From positions 1 to 6,993 of the forward strand of contig JABEVL010000139.1 in the NCBI GenBank assembly GCA_013043995.1: 6,993 bases of DNA, in the 5' to 3' direction. Positions 1 to 5,323 of the stretch are shown here, piece by piece. Position 1 is the first letter of the stretch; each line of letters begins with the position of its first letter. Under the pieces are notes generated by a model, which was not told the origin of the DNA, did no database searches, and saw nothing but the letters and a program-made list of their open reading frames with translations. Both the position numbers and the translations under genes were made by a program. The stretch is from Spirochaetales bacterium (GTDB lineage: Bacteria > Spirochaetota > Spirochaetia > JABEVK01).

Positions 1-447
1 GAGCAAAGGGCAGAAAGAGTGCACAGCATGGGCATGGAAGAAAAATTGCACGCTACCAAAACGTTGCCTCATCAAACCCCAGAAGCGTTGGCCGGAAACC
101 TCCTGTTTTTTATGCAAAAAGCCATCTATGGACAATGCAGGATGCGCATTGAACGGTTGCTTGACTTCCTTAGCGATCTGAAACCATTCGCGGACGATGC
201 TGACAGATCCGAACGGCACCCCCGTCTGGGCCATACCGTGGGGTCCGGGGTTCATCCCGAGGAACAGCACAGCTTTAGCTCCGCCGTGCATGAGTTCCAA
301 AAAATCCTGAAATGGCTCCCAAGCGTATTCCAATGGCTGGTAAGCTCCCGTGATCCGTGGGCCCCACTCCCCGCGCTCGACCAGACCCTGCAAGTTGTCT
401 TTGAGCCTTTGGTAGATCTCAACAAGTTTCATAAAAGAAGGTCTCAT
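1..447 (-). CDS. SMUG1-type uracil-DNA glycosylase (partial, 3' end outside window)
   Basis: This is a base-excision-repair enzyme of the SMUG1 family, which removes uracil and related damaged pyrimidines from DNA. The first 149 residues are visible and the C-terminal part lies beyond base 1. The family signature GMNPGPHGMAQTGVPFG is at residues 64-80. By family alignment N66 corresponds to the catalytic water-positioning Asn (human N85) and F79 to the uracil-stacking Phe (human F98). EVSGQRFWG (116-124) and FFFHAHAVHSFCPLL (about 135-149) also match SMUG1. Two oddities: the Asn that recognises the pyrimidine in human SMUG1 (VHNLCPLL) is Ser here (VHSFCPLL), and GPHG replaces the usual GPFG/GPWG. 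The catalytic C-terminal His motif is outside the window. I chose the ATG at 447 because GGAGAG lies 8 nt upstream; an in-frame ATG at 432 has no good ribosome site. The gene is divergent from queG. A 152-codon open frame on the opposite strand is a shadow of this gene. Confidence 0.93.
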   Translation of the reverse strand, partial: MRPSFMKLVEIYQRLKDNLQGLVERGEWGPRITGAYQPLEYAWEPFQDFLELMHGGAKAVLFLGMNPGPHGMAQTGVPFGSVSIVREWFQIAKEVKQPFNAHPALSIDGFLHKKQEVSGQRFWGLMRQRFGSVQFFFHAHAVHSFCPLL

Positions 448-476
448 CGTTTTTACTCTCCGGCAAGGAAATTTTA

Positions 477-1574
477 ATGCGTCCCCCTCAGCCCTACTTT
501 CCTCAGGTCGACACTCAACTGGCCCGACCCTTTGCCGAGCAAGGTTTAGTCCTTTTGGGCACAGCCAGCGCCAGCGAAGGGGACGACACCTTGGAAGCCC
601 AAAAATTCTACCAAGGTTGGCTGAGCGAAAATAAGCACGGAGAAATGGATTGGCTCGTTAAGCACGCTCCGATGAAATACTCTCCCCAAGTCCTGGAACC
701 CCGTGTCAAAAGCGTTTTAGTGGCGGCGCTGCCCTACTTTCAGGAACGACCCCGGAGCAATTCCTCGGAAGGAATCATCGCCCGCTACGCCTGGGGCAAG
801 GACTATCATAAGGTTTTTTTAGCAAAATTGCGCAAGGTAGCCGAGGCTCTTCAGAACCTTTGGCAGGGAGAATACTTTAGGGCTTTCACCGACACCTCTC
901 CCCTCGACGAAAGATTTTGGGCGCAAAGGGCTGGCCTTGCCTTCACTGGCCGCAACAGTCTTTCGATCACGGGAGCGTGGGGGAGTTGGTTTTTTTTAGG
1001 TGAAATTCTTTCGAGCAAGGAATTCACCCCGACAAAGGCTCCAGTAAAAGCCCATGGTGCCTGCCCTTCGGGCTGCCACCGATGTTCGTCTTCTTGCCCG
1101 ACTGGGGCCCTTCAGCGCGATGGAGGGATCGACGCCCGAAGGTGCATCGCGTACTTAACAATCGAACACCGAGGGCCGATTCCTCATGAACTTCGGCCCT
1201 TGATGGGAAACTGGATTTTCGGTTGCGACATCTGCCAGGAGGTCTGCCCTTTCAACTTAGGAATCAGCCCCACCCCCGAAAAAGAGTTTCTCAAGTGGCA
1301 CTCGGGTCCAGAGCTCAGCCTGCAGAAGGTCTTGTCGATCCCGGACGAAAAAGAGTTCACCAAGCTTTTTGGCGGGTCACCCGTTCACCGACCAGGATTT
1401 TCTGGACTGAGGCGTAACGCCTGCATCGTGGCCGCCAATCTCCAACGAGTCGATCTTCTCCCGATTCTCGATGCGCTGCGATACGACAAGGATCCGGTCG
1501 TGGCCGAAGCAGCTAGCTGGGCCATCCAAATTCTTCAACAATCCGCTGTTCATGAAAAAAAAGAAGTCCTATGA
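477..1574 (+). CDS. queG: Epoxyqueuosine reductase QueG
   Basis: This is a cytoplasmic cobalamin- and [4Fe-4S]-dependent reductase that converts epoxyqueuosine to queuosine at the wobble position of GUN tRNAs, the last step of queuosine synthesis. The protein has 365 residues, near the usual family length. The N-terminal cobalamin-binding part includes the DTSPLDERFWAQRAGL stretch, with D139 at the position of the family's proposed catalytic acid, and the TGRNSL motif (157-162). The ferredoxin-like domain has cysteines C196, C200, C203 and C207, then C223, then C250, C253 and C257 followed by PFN. RRCIAYLTIEHRG (221-233) is family-typical. A C-terminal helical HEAT-like segment spans about residues 310-355. 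The oddity is that the first cluster reads CxxxCxxCxxxCP where CxxCxxCxxxCP is usual, so one residue is inserted. The start at 477 has AAGGAA 6 nt upstream. No other queuosine gene is present. The stop leaves 58 nt before the next gene. Confidence 0.96.
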   Translation: MRPPQPYFPQVDTQLARPFAEQGLVLLGTASASEGDDTLEAQKFYQGWLSENKHGEMDWLVKHAPMKYSPQVLEPRVKSVLVAALPYFQERPRSNSSEGIIARYAWGKDYHKVFLAKLRKVAEALQNLWQGEYFRAFTDTSPLDERFWAQRAGLAFTGRNSLSITGAWGSWFFLGEILSSKEFTPTKAPVKAHGACPSGCHRCSSSCPTGALQRDGGIDARRCIAYLTIEHRGPIPHELRPLMGNWIFGCDICQEVCPFNLGISPTPEKEFLKWHSGPELSLQKVLSIPDEKEFTKLFGGSPVHRPGFSGLRRNACIVAANLQRVDLLPILDALRYDKDPVVAEAASWAIQILQQSAVHEKKEVL

Positions 1575-1620
1575 CAAAATCTTTTCACCAAGCTTGAAGC
1601 TGAATTCTGCCAAAGAAAGC

Positions 1621-1626
1621 TATAAT
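1621..1626 (+). promoter_or_regulatory. -10 element (TATAAT) for the DUF2807 gene, leaderless geometry
   Basis: A perfect sigma-70-type TATAAT sits 6 nt before the ATG at 1633, so the expected transcription start falls on the A of the start codon. The -35 is weak: TTGAAG at 1594-1599 is 21 bp away and CTGAAT at 1600-1605 is 15 bp away. Seen: the hexamer and its spacing. Inferred: promoter activity and leaderless initiation. Confidence 0.5.
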
Positions 1627-1632
1627 AGGAAC

Positions 1633-2367
1633 ATGGAACGCACAAAAACCTTGAGAAACGCGCTGCTTCTCGCCGGGTCTCTCCTTGTTTGGAGCAGTTG
1701 TCCCCTCGTAGCCGAAGGCATCTATGAAAATCCTTCGCAAATCATCGTAAAGACCTTCACGGCGCCCCTCCCCACGGTCCTTGAGATCAGGGGGAAAATT
1801 CATTTTACCCTCAAGCAGGGGCCTCGTTACGAGGTGATCATGAAAACAAACCGGGCGGTAATGGGACAAGTTGGCGTCTACACTTTGTTCGGATATGGAA
1901 CGATCGCCGTCGAATCCGGCTTGCAAGGCCCTCGCGAACACGGGGAAGCCTGGGCCCAAATCACAGTTCCTTCACTTCAAGCCCTCAGAATTTTAGGTGA
2001 AAGCGAGGGAACCGTGGACTGGCCCGGCAACACACCCGCCAACGTGACGGTCAGTGAAACCTCCCGGGTCAAGCTCAACTACTCTGGCCCTCTGCTCACC
2101 CTTGTCAACGATTGGCTTTCCCACTGTTCCGTCGTGGGGAAAATGACAAAAGTTGAACTCACCAGCCGAAATCAAGCCAAGACGGACCTCTCTCGGGCTC
2201 ATGTCGTAACCCTTTGGCTCGATCTCAAGGATCTCGCGGAGGTCACCGTCTCAGACGTTCAGAAATGGGAAGGGACGGTACGTTTGGGCGCCAGGGCACA
2301 ATGGCGTCGCCTGTCGCCCTTTGACCATAAACCCCAGGGAAATCTCAGTTCCTTGCCGCCTTCTTGA
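1633..2367 (+). CDS. Secreted DUF2807 (head-GIN-like) domain protein
   Basis: The protein has 244 residues. An N-terminal signal peptide is visible: a basic n-region (MERTKTLR), a hydrophobic core at residues 9-20, and probable cleavage after A27 (LVA/EG). C23 follows WSS, a poor lipobox, so lipidation is possible but not supported. The mature part is rich in short beta strands and fits the GIN/DUF2807 beta-helical fold: LPTVLEIRGKIHFTLKQG (46-63), RYEVIM, then AQITVPSLQALRILG (108-122) and repeated V-x-V/L-x-L strands up to about residue 220. Members of this family are envelope or secreted proteins of unknown function, possibly adhesive or scaffolding, and I assign no specific role. An upstream in-frame ATG (1552) would put a lysine-rich tail before the signal peptide and overlap queG, so I chose 1633. 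There is no usable Shine-Dalgarno (AGGAA is 1 nt from the ATG), and TATAAT ends 6 nt before the start codon, which suggests a leaderless mRNA. Confidence 0.78.
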   Translation: MERTKTLRNALLLAGSLLVWSSCPLVAEGIYENPSQIIVKTFTAPLPTVLEIRGKIHFTLKQGPRYEVIMKTNRAVMGQVGVYTLFGYGTIAVESGLQGPREHGEAWAQITVPSLQALRILGESEGTVDWPGNTPANVTVSETSRVKLNYSGPLLTLVNDWLSHCSVVGKMTKVELTSRNQAKTDLSRAHVVTLWLDLKDLAEVTVSDVQKWEGTVRLGARAQWRRLSPFDHKPQGNLSSLPPS

Positions 2368-2370
2368 ACC

Positions 2371-2655
2371 TCAGTTTTCAAAATCAACGGATACCGATTC
2401 AGCCCCGAGCGATTTTAGAAACTCCTTGACGGGCGTATGCTCGGGGTGATGATCGTAGGCTTCAAGGTCCTGCCGGTTGTCAAAAACTGCGATCAGGGCG
2501 AGGTCCCAGGACCTCTCCAAAGCCATAAAATCCGTCCCGGCATACAACTCTCTCAACCCCTGAATCTTGGAACGCATCGTCAAAATTGACGCCACAGCCT
2601 CGTCTTTGCGATGCTTGTTTTTTCCCAAACGGAAAAAGACCACGTGGCGAACCAC
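2371..2655 (-). CDS. Dabb (stress-responsive alpha/beta-barrel) domain protein
   Basis: This is a 94-residue single-domain protein of the Dabb family, small dimeric ferredoxin-like alpha/beta-barrel proteins. Family signatures are the N-terminal strand VRHVVFFRL (2-10), SWDLALIAVF (49-58), the LEAYDHHPEHTPVKEF stretch (63-78) and the C-terminal SVSVDFEN strand. The family has varied or unknown activities, and the stress link comes from the plant founder proteins, so the biochemical function here is unknown. The start codon is GTG, whose G is also the last base of the TAG stop of the upstream peroxiredoxin gene. This TAGTG overlap, with only a weak AGTAGG upstream, points to translational coupling and one transcript with the peroxiredoxin. 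The 3' end is convergent with the DUF2807 gene, with only 3 nt between the two stops. Confidence 0.9.
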   Translation of the reverse strand: MVRHVVFFRLGKNKHRKDEAVASILTMRSKIQGLRELYAGTDFMALERSWDLALIAVFDNRQDLEAYDHHPEHTPVKEFLKSLGAESVSVDFEN

Positions 2656-3215
2656 TAAATTTTACCTACTAAAGCGATACCAGGCTGAAGAGTTTTTTGT
2701 CCAGGTTCCCAGTTGGCGGGACAGACTTCACCATGCTCACGCACAAACTTGGCAGCCTGGAGTTTTCTCAAGGTTTCCTTGGCGGCCCGGCCGATACCGT
2801 TGTCGTGGATCTCCATCGTTTTCAAAACTCCATCCGGGTCGATCAAAAATGTTCCGCGGTAAGCCAGACCCTCGTCATCGATGTAAACTCCGAATTCTCT
2901 GCTCACATTTCCTGTAGGGTCAGCCAGCATGGGATAAGAGATTTTTTTGATGGTGGGAGAAGACTCGTGCCAGGCGAAGTGTGTGAAATGGGTATCGGTG
3001 CTGACCGAGAGAACTTCGGCACCTTCTTGCTGAAATTCTTTGTAATGGTCGGCCATATCGCCCAGTTCCGTCGGGCACACAAAAGTAAAATCTGCGGGGT
3101 AGAAAAACACGACGACCCACTTTCCTTTGTAGTCAGAAAGTTTGACGGACCGAAATTCTCCGTTCTGAAAGGCCATAAGCTGAAAGTCTTCGACCTTTTT
3201 ATTCAAGCGTACCAT
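2655..3215 (-). CDS. ahpC: AhpC-type typical 2-Cys peroxiredoxin
   Basis: This is a cytoplasmic thiol peroxidase that reduces hydrogen peroxide and organic hydroperoxides. The 186-residue length matches AhpC (about 187). The peroxidatic cysteine is C47 in the PADFTFVCPTEL motif (40-51), with P40 and T44 forming the active-site P-x3-T-x2-C pattern and R120 in YRGTFLIDPDGV. The resolving cysteine is C165 in REHGEVCPANW, and the protein ends in the family-typical LVGKI. REHGEVCP lacks the Pro often found in REHPGEVCP, a minor change. The start at 3215 has AGGAGA 5 nt upstream. An upstream in-frame ATG at 3248 would run through the palindromic operator and is rejected. No AhpF is present in the window, so the reductant (AhpF, thioredoxin or other) is unknown. 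The gene is co-transcribed with the Dabb gene, and a PerR-like operator suggests peroxide induction. Confidence 0.95.
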   Translation of the reverse strand: MVRLNKKVEDFQLMAFQNGEFRSVKLSDYKGKWVVVFFYPADFTFVCPTELGDMADHYKEFQQEGAEVLSVSTDTHFTHFAWHESSPTIKKISYPMLADPTGNVSREFGVYIDDEGLAYRGTFLIDPDGVLKTMEIHDNGIGRAAKETLRKLQAAKFVREHGEVCPANWEPGQKTLQPGIALVGKI

Positions 3216-3229
3216 AGAATTCTCCTTAT

Positions 3230-3244
3230 TTAGAACCATTCTAA
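3230..3244. promoter_or_regulatory. PerR/Fur-family-like operator of the peroxiredoxin gene
   Basis: The 15-bp palindrome TTAGAATGGTTCTAA (minus-strand reading) has perfect 6-bp arms around TGG. It matches the known PerR box TTATAATNATTATAA at 11 of 14 defined positions. It spans the predicted start site of the peroxiredoxin promoter, a position suited to repression. Seen: palindrome and position. Known: PerR controls ahpC-type genes in many bacteria. Inferred: that a PerR or Fur-family repressor binds here. Confidence 0.55.
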
Positions 3245-3246
3245 TC

Positions 3247-3275
3247 AATATCTGAACTTTTCATTCAGCTGTCAA
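3247..3275 (-). promoter_or_regulatory. Promoter of the peroxiredoxin-Dabb operon
   Basis: On the minus strand a perfect TTGACA (3275-3270) is followed by a 17-bp spacer and GATATT (3252-3247; 4 of 6 consensus bases). The predicted start site is near 3240, leaving a leader of about 25 nt that contains the AGGAGA ribosome site. Seen: the two boxes and the spacing. Inferred: use by a sigma-70-like factor. Confidence 0.65.
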
Positions 3276-3297
3276 GGCATCCATCTTTTATTATATT
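3269..3297 (+). promoter_or_regulatory. Promoter of the Lon-domain gene, leaderless geometry
   Basis: CTGTCA (3269-3274; 4 of 6 bases) is followed by a 17-bp spacer and TATATT (3292-3297; 5 of 6). The hexamer ends 6 nt before the ATG at 3304, so the predicted start site is the ATG itself, and no Shine-Dalgarno is present. The -35 overlaps by five bases the -35 of the divergent peroxiredoxin promoter, so the two promoters probably cannot be occupied at the same time. Confidence 0.55.
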
Positions 3298-3303
3298 AGC
3301 AAA

Positions 3304-3942
3304 ATGGCTGAGACACAAAACCTCCCCCTTTTCCCCTTGAACGCCGTTCTTTTTCCCAATATGCCGCTTCCGCTTCATGTCTTTGAACCGCGTTACAAGA
3401 AAATGATCAACGACTGTCTCAAAATGGGATCCGATTTTGGCGTCGTTTTAGCCCAGCCGAACGGACTGGCCAAGGTGGGAACCAGCGCCCGTATTGAAAA
3501 CGTCCTTCAGACTTTTGAAGACGGACGAATGAACATCCTGACCCTCGGCCAATCACGGTTCAGAATCGGCGCCATTTCAGATACTTCAGCCTACCTCACG
3601 GCAAAGGTAGAGTTCTGGGATGACGACGATCCTCATGAAGAAGTCGAAGACCTCTTTCAGAAAGTCCGAAGCTTACTGAAAGACTACGCCCGGCTTACCG
3701 GAAAAATTTCGGACTCCGCCATCTTTGAACACTACACGGCCTACAGTTTTTCTTTCTTTCTTGCGGAAATCAATATGTATTCCTTGCCGCACCAGCAACA
3801 ACTTCTGGAACTTTCGTCCACACGTGAACGTCTTGAGAAAGGTCTGCAAAGCCTTGATTTTCTTTTGGGACGCCTCAAACTTGACAAGAAACTCCAGAAA
3901 ATCCTGGGAACAAGGCAAACTTTTTTCAATATCTACAACTAG
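3304..3942 (+). CDS. Stand-alone Lon substrate-binding (LON N-terminal) domain protein
   Basis: The protein has 212 residues and consists of a LON N-terminal/PUA-like domain. LPLFPLNAVLFPNMPLPLHV starts at residue 7 and is followed by FEPRYKKMI, the classical opening of the family. There is IENVLQTFEDGRMNILTLG in the middle and a helical C-terminal half (about 115-205). There is no AAA+ ATPase and no serine-lysine protease domain, so it is not the Lon protease. Such stand-alone proteins are widespread and their role is poorly defined; substrate recruitment or chaperone-like binding is a guess. The start lies directly before the first domain strand, leaving no room for a later start. No ribosome site is seen upstream, in agreement with a leaderless mRNA. 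The gene is followed by the regulator gene 53 nt downstream and probably shares its transcript. Confidence 0.9.
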   Translation: MAETQNLPLFPLNAVLFPNMPLPLHVFEPRYKKMINDCLKMGSDFGVVLAQPNGLAKVGTSARIENVLQTFEDGRMNILTLGQSRFRIGAISDTSAYLTAKVEFWDDDDPHEEVEDLFQKVRSLLKDYARLTGKISDSAIFEHYTAYSFSFFLAEINMYSLPHQQQLLELSSTRERLEKGLQSLDFLLGRLKLDKKLQKILGTRQTFFNIYN

Positions 3943-3995
3943 TGACCAAGAAAGTTCCAACTGGATTTATTAAACTGAGTACGGAGAGTGCAAAC

Positions 3996-5261
3996 ATGGA
4001 AAACATCGTCTTGGCTTCCACAGATCCTGAATTCTTGCAACTCGCCGAGCTGGTTCTGCCTGATAACCTGAAGAAAACCGCTGATGTGCGCAAAGTCGTT
4101 CCCGGAGAACGTTTTTTAGATTTTCTTAGGTACGAGATCCCTGATCTTGTGATTCTGCGCATCACCGGAAACGACACGAATTTCACCTCGATGTTTCAGC
4201 AGCTGGAAGAAGATCCTTGGCTGGATACCGTTGGTTTTATCTTCGTGCTCGATGACGTTGAATCCCAAATTGAACTTTATCAAGGCTTCAACATCTCTTA
4301 CTTTTTGAACGTCTGGGAAGTTAAAAGGAACCTTGGCCGCGTTGTAGGCATCCTGGATGAACGGCGCAGTTTCCTCAATTACGACAGCATCATCAAAAAA
4401 ATTACTTCCATGTCCGGTGAAATTGTCCTGGAAAGTGAACTCCTTTTGGTTCAGTACTACTCTTCTTTGTTTTCAAATTACCTATTCAAAGAAGGCTACG
4501 TTGACCGGGAAAAAAAATACAGTGTCAAACTCACGCTCGAAGAGCTCCTGACAAATGCCATCGAACACGGAAGTGCGGGAATCACGTTTGATGAAAAAAC
4601 TGTTCTGCAGAACGCAGGGGGCACGGTGCAAGATCTTGTCGAAGAACGCATGAAGTCCCCACCCTGGAAGGGCCGCAAAGTCACCCTCAATTACAATATC
4701 CACCCCCTTTACAGTCAATTTGTTATCACGGATGAAGGTGCCGGATTCGATGTCTCTCAAATTCCCACGCAGGCCTCGGATATCGCCCTCGAACACGGCC
4801 GAGGAATCTTCCTCAGCATGAGCAGCGCCGATGAAATCGTTTACACGCCACCAGGGAATCAGGTAAGCGTTTCTTTCAGGCACAATGGACCCGCCGAACG
4901 CAACATTCCTCCTGGGTTTATCCAAACACCACCGAAGGTTCTTCAGAAAAATGACGTCGTTTTTAAAGAAAACTCCACGGGGGACCACATCTATTACATC
5001 GTTTCTGGTGAATTTGACGTCTATGTGAGGGGAGAAATCGTTGCAAGACTGACTCCTGCCGATGTTTTTATGGGTGAGATGTCTTTTCTTTTGGGGAACC
5101 GTCGAACGGCCACTGTCGTCGCCGTTTCAAACGCCAAGGTGGTCGAGATTTCCCGTCAAACTTTTACAGACGCCGTCAAGAGGTTTCCCAACTACGGGAT
5201 TTTCTTGTCAAAACTCCTGGCCAGACGCCTGCGTGACCGAAATCTTTTTCACTCAAGTTGA
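3996..5261 (+). CDS. Pseudo-receiver / RsbW-type ATPase / cNMP-binding regulator
   Basis: This is a 421-residue cytoplasmic three-domain signalling protein. Residues 1-120 look like a response-regulator receiver (ENIVLAS first strand, PDLVILRI third strand), but the usual phospho-acceptor Asp after the third strand is R55, so it is probably not phosphorylated there. Residues about 135-295 form an HATPase_c/RsbW-like domain: N-box EELLTNAIEHG (182-192), G1-box DEGAGFD (246-252) and HGRGIF (267-272). Residues about 312-415 form a cyclic-nucleotide-binding domain with a GEMSFLLGNRRTAT phosphate-binding cassette (360-373) that keeps E361 and the R370-T371-A372 triad. The likely role is control of a partner such as an anti-sigma-factor antagonist, gated by cAMP or cGMP; this is inference, and no partner gene is seen. 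I chose the ATG at 3996 because GGAGAG lies 7 nt upstream. The earlier GTG at 3942 (TAGTG overlap) has no ribosome site and would add 18 residues before the first strand. Confidence 0.88.
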   Translation: MENIVLASTDPEFLQLAELVLPDNLKKTADVRKVVPGERFLDFLRYEIPDLVILRITGNDTNFTSMFQQLEEDPWLDTVGFIFVLDDVESQIELYQGFNISYFLNVWEVKRNLGRVVGILDERRSFLNYDSIIKKITSMSGEIVLESELLLVQYYSSLFSNYLFKEGYVDREKKYSVKLTLEELLTNAIEHGSAGITFDEKTVLQNAGGTVQDLVEERMKSPPWKGRKVTLNYNIHPLYSQFVITDEGAGFDVSQIPTQASDIALEHGRGIFLSMSSADEIVYTPPGNQVSVSFRHNGPAERNIPPGFIQTPPKVLQKNDVVFKENSTGDHIYYIVSGEFDVYVRGEIVARLTPADVFMGEMSFLLGNRRTATVVAVSNAKVVEISRQTFTDAVKRFPNYGIFLSKLLARRLRDRNLFHSS

Positions 5262-5292
5262 TTTTCCCTCTGTTTTTTTCAAGAATTGCCGT

Positions 5293-5298
5293 TAGAAT
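5293..5298 (+). promoter_or_regulatory. Possible -10 element before the barrel-protein gene
   Basis: TAGAAT (5 of 6 consensus bases) lies in the 62-nt gap after the regulator gene, 25 nt before the ATG at 5324. No convincing -35 is found 16-18 bp upstream. An alternative pair is TTGATT (5258-5263), 17 bp, AAGAAT (5281-5286). No terminator hairpin is seen in the gap, so read-through from upstream is also possible. Confidence 0.3.
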
Positions 5299-5323
5299 AG
5301 CAACAGACCACAAGGAGGTTTTC

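Noticed and set aside
19..477. A 152-codon open frame on the plus strand
   Set aside because: The opposite strand encodes an unmistakable SMUG1 protein over the same bases, and the plus-strand product resembles nothing known.
1590..1602. AAGCTTGAAGCT inverted repeat as a queG terminator
   Set aside because: The arms are about 5 bp with almost no loop and no T-run follows, so it is not a credible terminator.
1471..1632. Upstream starts (1471, 1552) for the DUF2807 protein
   Set aside because: They overlap queG and would bury the signal peptide 27-54 residues inside the protein.
2697..3233. A 178-codon plus-strand open frame over the peroxiredoxin
   Set aside because: It is the antisense shadow of a gene with full AhpC signatures and has no ribosome site or recognisable domain.
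3942..3995. GTG start at 3942 for the three-domain regulator, overlapping the Lon-domain stop as TAGTG
   Set aside because: It has no ribosome site and would put 18 residues before the first receiver strand, whereas the ATG at 3996 has GGAGAG at good spacing. Coupling remains possible but is less likely.
4482..4988. A 168-codon minus-strand open frame inside the regulator gene
   Set aside because: It is a shadow of conserved ATPase-domain coding sequence, with no domain of its own.
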